Positions 48,351 through 58,028 of a stretch of DNA of 64,000 bases are shown here, piece by piece. The notes under the pieces were generated by a model. It was given only the letters and a program-made list of their open reading frames with translations, searched no databases and had not been told where the DNA came from. The stretch comes from Rhynchosporium graminicola (taxonomy: Eukaryota > Ascomycota > Leotiomycetes > Helotiales > Ploettnerulaceae). Location of the stretch: positions 434,001 through 498,000 of the forward strand of contig FJUW01000026.1 in assembly GCA_900074885.1 (NCBI GenBank), read 5' to 3'. Position 1 is the stretch's first letter, and each line of letters opens with the position of its first letter. A program made the translations under genes and the position numbers.

Positions 48351-49910
48351 ACCTCGCCTCGCCTTGTGTCATATCTCAGCCTTCTCTAGCACATGGCGTT
48401 ACTGGTTCAATTGCAGATCTCACGTCTCTCCCAATCGATCAAACGAAGCATCATAAAGGCAGCTGACTGGCCGTCAGAGGGATAATAAATCAACTCGAAA
48501 TGGGCCAAAAAGCTTCTATTATCAGGCTGAAAGGGCGGCATGATGGCTTTGACACCTGCCAGATCTGCCAACTAGGACACGAACGTTGTTGCCGCATGAT
48601 TCGGCCTATCAGCTGGACAATTGCATCCGCGCCTTGGGAGAGGTAAGCTCTCGTTGGGTAGCGACGATGAAGAAGCACCAGGAATGGAAGCAGTGGAAGT
48701 CTTCCGATGTATAATGTCTCAATTTCTATTATAAGTACAGTAGGTCAGATCCTTGATAGAAGCAAGGTATGTCCTCGTCTCCTTTTGGGCAAGTCCTCCT
48801 TGGACGTCTCTACCTCCAGGATGCTCTACTGTTCGGCTTTGATATGCCTTTCCATGCGCTGGCTTTCTTCAACCTTCGAGTATCTGAGGGCTGCATGGCA
48901 TCGGTCTATTCACTTTTCGTTTCACGGGGTTATGGCATTGCTTTTGTTTTCTGTGGGAGTAGCAAGTCGATTCAATTCCCATATCTCAAGGAGAACGTGG
49001 CACGGCTGGCCAAAAAAACGGCTAATCTGCAATCATTCAGATACCACAATTCGTTACGCGGTGTCAGCTACGCATACTTGAAGTCTTGAAGTTTTAGAGT
49101 CATGACATCTCAGAAGTACCACCAAGCCGAAGGTAAACGTCCATCTCCTCTATTACATTTCATACCTATATCAGCTTCATAGCTAGCTATCTCGCCTACA
49201 GAGGTGCATTCCAACCCCCTTCGCCTGCATACGCCGTACGCAGGAGCAGGGTTGATTGTCAGCCTGATGGTGCACAATTGGTGCGGTAAAGCCAGCACAT
49301 CGTCTCATTCATTCCGCGCTTCTTGAATCTAGCTTCTCTGTTCATGGAAAGCTGTTGGCCACTCACCGGTTCGCCTTCCTTTCAATGGGCATCAATACCA
49401 CCTCAGAGGCTTTCTCGTTGGGCTGAGAGACGCGCCTTGCCGCCTTATCGAATCATTGTGATGGTCTAGATGGAGCCTCACTCAGGAGTCGGACAATTGG
49501 CTAGATGGACAGCGCATCATATTAAGTCAAGCAATGACCCAACGATCTGGATTTTACATCAGATATGAGACAGAAGATGATGTCGAGCCGGGGTCTCGTG
49601 TGGAAAGAATCAGCTTATGATATTGCTAATTCCCATCTTGGGTATTTCTTGGGCATGAATGATATTCTTCTTTGCTTGCTGCGGGTGGCATCCATGGTTT
49701 TCCCCGGAGAATACAATGGGTTCTAGCATCATCGTCTTTGGATAGACCGCCTTATGACCCAGAAACTCCAGAAGGCTCTTAATCTTCCATGCAAACTGAC
49801 GTAACACCTCAACTCCGAAGCCTTGACATGGACAAATCCATTGCGTTATCGGCGAGAGGATCGCTAGATATCCATCAAATCAGAATCAATCAACCAACAT
49901 CATTGCTTCG

Positions 49911-50642
49911 TCATTGCTGAACAACCTGGATATTGTTCTTCTTCTAAAAGTGTAAAGGTCAGCTGACAGCCACCCGTTGAAAATCACCACAATGATGTAG
50001 ACGTACCTTCCACTTCTCCATCTCCATCTGTCTACCATTATACTGCTTAACCAAATCCTCCAATACCTTCCTCAAGCCTTCCGAGTTCGTCTTGAGCGCC
50101 GGAATGACATCCTTCACCGTCCGCTCCACCAACACGCCATTGATCATGCGGAAGCACTTCCTATCACCCGGCAGAGGTTCGAGAGTCTCCAGCACAAGTC
50201 TGCAAGAATAACAACATGTAAGCACGCGACCAGGAATAGCGGCGAGGAAATCCCAAAGCAAATCCTCAGGAACTCTTCCCGAGACGCAGCGGTGAAGTAC
50301 CAGCTTGCCAACTATGCAACAGACAGCGAGAGCAAGACCGTGCCAGCTTGGAAGCGGGTTCAAAAATCCGGTCCTTCTAACGACGCGCAGGATTTTGGGC
50401 GGTGCAGTAGTGGAAAGCCAAATAAAGATGGGACGAACTTGTGTTCTTCAGCTTCCGATTCCACATCACCGATTTTAGAAGCGATTTGCTGGAGGCCGTT
50501 CTTATAGTTCGTGTATTGCTGCTGCAGCTCTGGGATTGGAGGTCAGTCTTCTGCACTCAGAGCGATAAATGACAAGAGATAGCTCGTAGTGTGTTCGGTG
50601 GATCTTACCGTTCTGTTTCTTCTGAGAGATTTGTTGCGCCAT
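49911..50642 (-). CDS. GIM4: Prefoldin subunit 2
   Basis: Exons 50642-50609, 50529-50439, 50199-50007 and 49943-49911 give 116 residues. Beta-prefoldin features are seen: an N-terminal helix ELQQQYTNYKNGLQQIASKI, DVESEAEEHKLVLETLEPLP, the hairpin CFRMINGVLVERTVKDVIPA, and a C-terminal coiled coil ending KWKKKNNIQVVQQ. It is a subunit of the hexameric jellyfish-shaped prefoldin that hands unfolded actin and tubulin to the CCT chaperonin in the cytosol. The second intron is long (239 nt) compared with the others. Three of four exons are too short to be found as ORFs, but splice sites are canonical or near-canonical and phases agree. Confidence 0.92.
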
Positions 50643-50878
50643 TATGTGAGTTTGTTTGTATTGTTTGGGGTGAGGGAGTGGCCGTGATGTTAAGAGGGTA
50701 CAAGTATTCAGACGAGGCTGCAAAATAGCTCGACCCGCTTTGTCTGCCTTGCCGATCGGACGAAATGTACGGAAAATGAGCCATCAAATCCCAAGCCCAA
50801 CAACATCATTGACTCCCTCTCTCAAGTCACCACCAAACCAGCAGTCATATTCTCAATATCATACTTCTGAAAGTCACG
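50643..50878. promoter_or_regulatory. Bidirectional promoter region prefoldin 2 / CMC2
   Basis: Only 236 bp between outward-facing start codons; a shared promoter is likely (inference from spacing). Confidence 0.55.
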
Positions 50879-51200
50879 ATGCATCCTCATCTGCACACCA
50901 AAGACAATACCGGTACATTTCCCACCCATGCGATTCGAGTTGGAGCTTCCGTCGGTTGTCAAGGTTCAAGTTCTTAGCTAATTCACCACAGCATGCGAAG
51001 AAGTCATGATGGCGCTCGACGAATGTCATGCGCGCGGTTTCTTGTGGAAAGCAGTCGGCATGTGTAATGGTGCGAAGACGCAGGTCAACAAATGTCTGAG
51101 GGCGCAGAGGTTGGAGAGGACGGCCCTCAATCGGGAGAAGGCGAAGGTGAAGAATGAGGAGATTAGGGCGAAGTGGGCTGAGATTGATGCGAATTCATGA
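50879..51200 (+). CDS. CMC2: Twin CX9C mitochondrial protein Cmc2
   Basis: Exons 50879-50912 and 50992-51200 give 80 residues: MHPHLHTKDNTACEEVMMAL, DECHARGFLWKAVGMCNGAK, and a helical basic tail. The four cysteines are Cys13/Cys23 and Cys36/Cys46, i.e. two CX9C motifs that form the coiled-coil-helix-coiled-coil-helix fold after Mia40-dependent oxidation in the intermembrane space. Cmc2 takes part in cytochrome c oxidase assembly in yeast. The MHPHLH start matches what I recall of the family. The first exon is only 34 nt and is supported by a GTACAT donor and the frame closing exactly on the first CX9C. Confidence 0.92.
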
Positions 51201-51598
51201 GAAAATTGGGTCGGGATGATCAGGAGAGAGGAATGATTGAGGGAAGGAGGGCTTGTGTTTGGGCTTAGATTGAGCGGAAGGCATTTGGAACGGAGTATAT
51301 TTTTGGAAGGACATAAACATGGAGTTCGGGATGCGAGGGAGAGGATAAGGGTGTACGATATCAAGATCCAGGACTATCTCTTCAAATATACATGAATGTG
51401 TTGGGCTTCGAACAAAGAATTGAATATCACCACTGAGAAAGGAAAGCTTGGGGATACATGAGAGTGGTGGCGAATGAAGCATCTGAAGTCAACAAGACGA
51501 GGATCCACTACCATTCGCTGCTCCACAACACAATCGCCTTTTCCTAACCATTAAGCCATCCATTCATCAACCATAAACCATCTGCAAATCTTGGCTTT
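51201..51598. other. Convergent 3' flanks of CMC2 and the TMEM14-like gene
   Basis: 398 bp, no gene seen. Confidence 0.5.
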
Positions 51599-52034
51599 TC
51601 AAGCCTTCGATCTGAAGGCCGATCCGTATGTATAGAGACCATACAAAGCCAATAGACTCAATCCAGCCGGGAGAGGCTTCTGACTCTTCAGCGCTCTCGG
51701 AATGGACGATCCAGCCAACACAACCGAAGCCAAGAGGGCAAGCTCAACACCATAACTCTGCCTGTTTGAAATCCGGTAACCGCCCAAGAGATACTTCACG
51801 ATTCGTCAGTCAGAAGTTCGGAGGATGATATGTGGGAGGATGTACGAGTGCGCCAACAGTAACACCTGCTGCTACCGATGGAATTGAGCCAGTCTTAAGA
51901 TACCCATATGTTCCGCCGCTTGCGGTGACAGCACCGATGATGAAAGCTGGAGTTTCGATTCCCTGTATTGGTGGATTTGTTAGCTGTAGCTCGCGTGATT
52001 TCATAGCTTTGTCCGTAGAACGTAAACTTACCAT
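51599..52034 (-). CDS. TMEM14/UPF0136-family small membrane protein
   Basis: Exons 52034-52032 (ATG only), 51962-51846 and 51793-51599 give 104 residues. Four hydrophobic segments with small residues are visible: ETPAFIIGAVTASGGTYGYL, SIPSVAAGVTVGAL, ELALLASVVLAGSSIPRAL and LPAGLSLLALYGLYTYGSAF. This arrangement, with GG/YG-rich turns and the SIPRALKSQKPLPA loop, fits TMEM14 proteins, small membrane proteins often mitochondrial (TMEM14C imports a heme precursor in vertebrates). The coding part of exon 1 is just the initiator: ATG directly followed by GTAAGT, the acceptor giving GGA ATC. The open frame extending upstream has only a TTG, so this ATG is the sole start. Function in fungi is not established. 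Confidence 0.85.
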
Positions 52035-52420
52035 TTTTTCGTATGAGGAGTAATACTTTGCGGTACTTTTAAAGAACGAGTTGAGCAGTGTTTTCGATTG
52101 GGGAGGCAAAGTTTGTGAGTAGCTGTTCTGTTTCTGGTGAGAGAGGATACTTGGAAGTAGTTTAACGCAACAAGTAACACTTGGAGGTCAGCATCACCTC
52201 ATTATAGAATTACCCCACACAAGCTCTCCCGTCGGGCGTCCGCTCCGCTCGCTCCTTCCGCAGCTGCACCCCTGGATGATCGCTTGGCACTAGTCCGACA
52301 TCGTGTCCTCACCTTATTACGGACAGGTGCACCACATTATATGGACCCACCGATTCAACACTACAACAACATCTATTTCTTCAATAGATCACCGAGTCAC
52401 AATCCTCTCCAAAATTCACC
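52035..52420. promoter_or_regulatory. Divergent promoter region TMEM14-like / OST2
   Basis: 386 bp between outward-facing starts. Contains the 5' leader of the TMEM14-like gene. Confidence 0.5.
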
Positions 52421-53104
52421 ATGGCACCCAAACGTTCCGCCCGCGACCGCACTCCCTCATCAGCCAGCACGACCCAAACGTCCGTAACATCAGCCGACTC
52501 CGTCCCAGCAGTATCGACACCCTCCAAGAGCTCTCTGAAATCCACCAACAGCAACAATCAATCACCGCAGCAGATTGCGCTGGGAATATGGCGGAACTAC
52601 CTGGATAAGACGCCCCAGCGGACGAAGTTGATTGATGTGTTCATGAGCTTCTTGGTTGTGGTTGGCGTGTTGCAGTTCGTGTATTGTGTGATTGCGGGAA
52701 ATTATGTGAGTTCATACTTGATCTTACTGGGCCGAGAAGAGCGCGGAGAGGCGTGATCTGGATCTTCAGGAGGGTTGAGATGTTGGATTTGGGATGAGTG
52801 CTGACCTTGTGTAGCCTTTCAATGCTTTCTTGTCTGGCTTCTCGGCTACTGTTGGACAGTTCGTTTTGACTGGTATGTCTACCTCCACCTCTTATGTTGG
52901 AACATACCTGATATTGTTATAGCTTCTCTACGAATACAGACAAATGTCGAGAACCAGACGGAGTTCACCGAGGTGTCCCCAGAAAGGTACAATGGCTCCT
53001 ACTTCCGTGTCTAGTACAATGGCTAATCTTCAATCAGGGCGTTTGCGGACTACGTATTTGGAAGTCTGATTCTACATTTCTTTTGCGTCAACTTCATCAA
53101 CTGA
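52421..53104 (+). CDS. OST2: Oligosaccharyltransferase subunit Ost2 (DAD1)
   Basis: Exons 52421-52705, 52815-52872, 52923-52986 and 53038-53104 give 157 residues. A Ser/Thr-rich N-terminal extension of ~50 residues precedes the DAD1 domain: IWRNYLDKTPQRTKLIDVFM, three membrane segments (SFLVVVGVLQFVYCVIAGNY, PFNAFLSGFSATVGQFVLTA) and the invariant C-terminal ERAFADYVFGSLILHFFCVN. It is part of the OST complex transferring the Glc3Man9GlcNAc2 glycan to nascent proteins in the ER. The last three exons are only 58-67 nt; donors GTATGT and GTACAA; every phase closes and the conserved C-terminus is complete. Confidence 0.95.
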
Positions 53105-53273
53105 ACTGTATCATACTCAATGGATGAATGGAAGCCGCGGAATAGAGGGAGTGTAGGAATAGCGAAAAGTAATCTTCTTGACATGAAAGACGGGCTCGAT
53201 ATGCTCAGCGAGATTTGACTGCCAACATAAGATATTGGTAGTTATCTGTCTAAAATAGCCGAGAAATTTTCAA

Positions 53274-54499
53274 CTAGTCAATACCGCCGTTAACAGCTTC
53301 GGCGCTTTTCTCCTCGACTTTCTCTTCAGTCTCAACCTCGACTGCTTTTGTTGGCGGTCCTCCTCCTTTTGGTGGCGGGGGTGGTGGTGCAGACTTTGCG
53401 TTAGGCGCATGGTCTATCTCTCTGCTCTTCTTCTCTCCTTCCATGAAGTAGTCGTCCTGCAAATTTCAGTTAGCGAATCTGTGTTGATAATCTCAAGAGT
53501 GTTGCGTCACATGCAGAAACTGTTTTCTCAGATCTGCGAGGACCAAATGAGGAAATAAGCTTACCATAATCCTATTGTTCGGACTATGTCCACGCCCGTG
53601 CTTCTTATCCTTCTTCCTTCCACCCATTGGGGGGCCCACCGTTGGTTGTGGCCCAACGATCTGAGCTGGAACCAGGAAATCTCCAGGCGACGACGTATCC
53701 CCTGGCATGAAGTATTCTCCTCCTTTATCAGACAGTGGTCGTGCTTCCTCATTCGAGAATCTCGCGTTCTCAGTCTCAAAAAGCATCTCTCCCGGTCCAG
53801 CGACGGGCTCGCTCAGTGGCGCTGGGAGTCTGTGTAAAGCCCCATAACCTAGCACGCACCCTAAAGCTCCCTCTCCGCCCCAGTCGCGACTTGGATGGAT
53901 GGTGATCTCACGAGTAACGTCGTATTCATTGTTGTACACATACAAGCGCAGAGGACGTCCAATGTGGTCTTCTACCAGCTCGCCCAATCCACTCTCACCA
54001 TGTAAGACCCCCTCTGGTGTCCCAAGAATGTAGTCACTGTACGGAAGGAGACCTGCAAGATCCGCGGGTGAGTTTGCGGGAACGTCGAGGATATGCCAGA
54101 TATTGGAGACGGTCGAGATGGATGTCCATTGCAAGGTGAGGCCGAGCGATGGGTTCTCCGCTGGTACTGGGATGTGAATAGTTCTTGTCCTTTGGCCCTA
54201 TGTCCAATATTAGAATATGTGTTGATATTATCATACTGAAGGAGCCATACCTTTGCGCTCCAAAGCCCGAGTGTTACAGTACTTCCTCCGCAATTCTTAA
54301 TCTCCTGTGCAAAAAGAGCGGAGTCCGAGTCATCGATTAGACGCCCATTTATCCCGACGATGAAGTCGAACCAGGGTTCGATAGCGAGCTCGAGTGTTTT
54401 GTTTCTGAGAACTTGGAAGCCGAAAGCCCCGTGGTCTGATCTCTGGGGTGGAGCATCGGAATCAAGACGCGATATGAAGCGGTTGAGTGCGTTGAACAT
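53274..54499 (-). CDS. GRH1: GRASP homologue Grh1 (Golgi reassembly stacking protein)
   Basis: Exons 54499-54251, 54197-53565 and 53456-53274 give 354 residues. The N-terminus MFNALNRFISRL is an amphipathic helix as in fungal Grh1 (no myristoylation Gly2). Two tandem GRASP/PDZ domains follow: GAFGFQVLRNKTLELAIEPW-FDFIVGINGRLID and LGLTLQWTSISTVSNIWHIL, SPADLAGLLPYSDYILGTPE, then LGCVLGYGALHRLP. The Pro-rich C-terminal region ends with polyproline/Gly (PPPPPPKGGGPPTKA) and an acidic tail. Grh1 acts in early secretory transport and unconventional secretion. Both introns are phase 0. It converges on OST2, with only 169 bp between the stops. Confidence 0.93.
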
Positions 54500-55318
54500 G
54501 TTGAATCACAGACTGAGTTTTGTGGAATTACCTCATTAAGGTAGGTTATTGAAGCTGTACCTAGGTGCCTTAACTATGCGATCTGGTCCCTCCAAAAGTA
54601 GACTAGCGCAGCCTTACGTCGGTACAAGCGCATAATCTAGATCTACGTCCCTTATTTTTATTTGCAGCCAAAATCTGTCGTATAATTGCGAGATCGCATG
54701 TGTCGAAAGCGTCAATGATCTCGATTCGTCCGAGAACATGTAGAAGTACCATCTTTCCATATAAGAGGTCCTATGACCGTTTCCTACCCACGTGTTGAGA
54801 GTGATTGCTTGCATCATACTGGTCGAGCAAATCAAACCGTCTCGAATTAGCCACAATTTCCCTTGAACTTCGTGCGCGTGCTATATTTTGTGCACGCCGG
54901 TCTAGCTATGGTGCTTCTGATCACTATGCGTTACGCGAAGATCTTGGGCTGATTTGTTTACTTCTTACCGGCCACCACTTCGCTTCCACTGTCCACTCAT
55001 GACATGTGGCTTTATCAATAATTGCTCCGCCCTTCTACCCAATCGGCGACTTCCAATATCCAACATCCAACAGAAGCGAAACTTGGATGCTGCTTAGCAT
55101 GTACACCAATATGCTGTGATAAGATCCAGGCTAGGTGGTCGTATGTGTCTAACTCCCTCCCGACCCACACTTTCAATATCTTTCCCATCTCTGTTAGGTG
55201 CATATCGCATTTTGCAAAATTGTTACTCACAAAGTGTCGATTACATTTCGGAATGTCGACGCTCTGAACACCCAACTCTTCCCTTCATTCCTTGCGCTGG
55301 CTTGAGACTCGTGGCAAT
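54500..55318. other. Intergenic, promoter of GRH1
   Basis: 819 bp. The minus-strand frame at 54614-54856 (80 codons) has no recognised domain and no splice partner; not called. Confidence 0.45.
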
Positions 55319-56275
55319 ATGGAACTTGTTGACTTGCCTGCTGAAATGGTAGCGAACTTAGTGCAGAATATGGTCATTATCAATGGGCTTGATCAAGCCA
55401 TGATCTTGCGTCTAGTCTGCAGAGCCCAAAGAGCTGGTCCGTTGTCCTCAATACCTGCTAACGATAGTCAGGAACAGTCAACATCGAAGTTATTCGTGCT
55501 CTATCGACCCAGAAGACCTAGAGCAGCCAGGTTAGGGTCGATGCTGCGGAAGGCTTCTCGCACCTGTATATCTTTTAGCCAGTATCATTGTAGATGTCTA
55601 CTGGCAACGCTTGTCGCCTGAGACATTTGGTGCGACTATCGACTTCATCATACAGGGACTGCCTAAGCTTGTATCGGAAAGTCATGATTGTCTACGCTGA
55701 TTATCTATGGCTCTCGTGCGGTAACACCTTTTCGGAGGTTATAAACCAGCTTACGGTCTTTGAAATCCCTAGGGTGGTATTGAAAAGAACGTCTTGGCTG
55801 CTACTACATATTTTGATATCAAGGCCCTCCTTTACTGGCATGTCCAGAAGGGAACCATTAATTCTGAGGCCAACTTTGATAACCCACCCTGTATTGCCCC
55901 GACGCGGGCTGATACTGCGATGGCCTATACAACTCTCTACGATAAGCCGTCCAGCTCGAGTTGTCCAAGAATTGCGGTGTTGGGAGCAGTCTATAGCGTT
56001 CCCCTCCATATTCTCGACTACTTAAAGTCCGAATCGTTTTGATGGAAAATCTATGATCGAGGTCAGTAAGACGCTACGTGGCAAGCGGGACTTGAACTAC
56101 GTGATAGATGCAGCTCGGCGGAGTCATTGTAAGATGTCTTCCTTTCCTACACGGCACGCCTTACCAAGCCTATACTAATGGTCAATATAGTGAGTGGAGC
56201 TGGTGCAAATGCGGCACTGAATAATCTCGTTTCTAGGAAACCTAGTTCTTTAGACTTAACTTTCCAGGTATGCAT
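55319..56275 (+). pseudogene. Decayed F-box-like gene (frameshifted)
   Basis: It starts with an F-box-like segment, MELVDLPAEMVANLVQNMVI then LDQAMILRLVCR, at 55319. Protein-like fragments then appear in different frames: ATIDFIIQGLPKLVSESHDC near 55632, DYLWLSCGNTFSEVINQLTV near 55695, and TYFDIKALLYWHVQKGTINS near 55803. A later segment reads LDYLKSES and, after a frame change at the T4 run near 56037-56040, continues GKSMIEVSKTLRGKRDLNYV. A plausible intron (56130-56190) leads to GANAALNNLVSRKPSSLDLT. Such frame hopping over short distances, with an in-frame TAG after ALSTQKT, is best explained by decay, although undetected introns or sequencing errors are alternatives. The original function (F-box substrate receptor, perhaps with repeats) is a guess from the first 40 residues. 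Confidence 0.45.
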
Positions 56276-58028
56276 CTCTGCTTGCCCAATTTGGCCTTGT
56301 GCAGGATTGAACTTGGAGGAAGTCTGAATGGACTCCACATATCGACTCTTTGGTAAAGCACCTGGTGGTTTCCAGGGTCTGACTTCGTAGACATCGCTAT
56401 CTTAAAGCTATACTGGTACCTATCATGCTCTCAGGCTAGCCTCGTGAAGACTGATATCAGTGGCATATTACCACCGAAAAAATAGGTCAGAAGTAAGACA
56501 AAGCCAAGGCTAGGCGACGACGCCGTCAATGCTTAGAATTCGTGTTCCTCACTTTCCTGGCATTCCATCGAAAAAAGTCTCTTTCTGGCTTTAGGGCCAT
56601 CGTTGCAAGTCAAATGTTAATTAGTTTTTGATGTTGCTTACTACAAACTATTAACAAAAATTCCGAGTAGGGCTGTCCGCCTGACGGTCAGATATAATGA
56701 TAGGATGAGTCATATCGGGAAAGAAGTACTCGAGAGCATGAATTCAAAGCTGGAATTGCTAACTGTGTCGTCTCATCCAAACTCAATTGACAGCCTGTCG
56801 GACCCCTATACGCCGGTGCTGGAGTTGTCTTCGTAAGAGCTTCATAACCGAGCTTTGCCTTCGACTGCGGAGCTCCGAAACCTCATGCTCCACTTCCCGG
56901 ATCAATCCCACTCTCATATAACAGGCTTCAATTCTTCGCAAGTGAGTGACGAAATGACTAGATTTCGATACAGAAGCCTGCCATCTTGGCTTCAACAAGT
57001 GCTTAATTTGACTATGATAAAATGGTACAGAAGCAAGTCATTGCCCTTGAACAGCCTTCAACTGTATGTGGGTGCCTGTCGTCCGAAGGAAGAAACCATC
57101 TTTTCCAGCCACTTTGGATGGGCTTCGAGTTCCTGAATAGTTGGCATGTGCACGGGTGTTTGGCGTGGCGCTCTGATGACTGTGATAGAGATTTGTTTCA
57201 TGAAGTCTGTGTTCCGATCGGATCCCTGCTTCCCTCGTGGAATGTTTTACAATTGAAGAAGCAATTGATTCTTGCTAAATCTTTCGAAGCCCCCCTCCTC
57301 AGAAGGTGCTTTCTTTGCTTAGGTACTTTTCAAGGCTCGTTCTGTCTAAAATAGGCCTTTCGCGTGCTCAATTGCTTGTTTGATCTCGACCCGCGATTAT
57401 TTGCTTTATACCCAATCCCATGTTGATCTCGGGTCCATACGCGAACCCATAAGAGTTTACATAATCATGGACCTTTCACTTGCGGCTCTTGAGAAGTTCA
57501 GACAATAGTGACCAATCATCAGAGATCCAAGGCCTGTCATCAATTCTTCCGACGAAAGACCTAGACACCAAGAGCCTGGGCAGTCTCAAGATACGCTACC
57601 ACCACCACACCCGAAACGCTCAAAATATTGGCATTCAGTAACGCCCCCAGAAAGAAGTGTTAGATCCTTATGCTTTATGTCAACAACAACGGATCTCTCC
57701 TATATCTTGGCTTTCTCAAGCAACGACGCCACACGCATCCACTTGTTAGTTCCAGCATGTCGCTAGACCCTAGAGGCTAGCTCTTGGACCTTGAGTGTGC
57801 TTTTCCACGTAACCAATTCATCCTTGCTTTGCCTCTTCTTGAAAAGTCTTGTCCTCGTACCTTTGAGATCTATTTCCTAACGCCTTGTCTTCACTAGCTG
57901 AGCTGGACCTCTTGTTATTTCCTAACGTTCTATTTGGCTGTGCCAATTCCATCCGTTCTTTTTCCATTGTCTGTTTTCTTTTGATTCTTTCCATAAGCCA
58001 AATTTCGCATCTTAATATAATCAAAAAA
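56276..58028. other. Region with gene remnants, no intact gene
   Basis: Frames at 56855-57136 and 57022-57354 (+) have protein-like composition (for example WMGFEFLNSWHVHGCLAWRS) and could be 3' remnants of the decayed F-box-like gene. 57360-58028 contains the pyrimidine-rich leader of the next gene. Confidence 0.35.

Larger units (their letters stand above)
47107..49910. other. 2.8-kb gene-free upstream region of HAP3 with simple repeats
   Basis: Presumed promoter/long leader of HAP3 plus 3' flank of prefoldin 2. It holds several microsatellites (listed separately), GATGT repeats around 48076-48112 and no supported coding frame; the frames at 48707-49089 have no domain. Confidence 0.5.

Noticed and set aside
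51810..52109. Longer start at 52109 for the TMEM14-like gene
   Set aside because: The codon at 52109-52107 is TTG, not ATG; the 25 residues upstream of the real ATG look like untranslated leader.
54614..54856. 80-codon minus-strand frame upstream of GRH1
   Set aside because: No domain, no splice sites linking it to a second exon, and length expected by chance in non-coding DNA.
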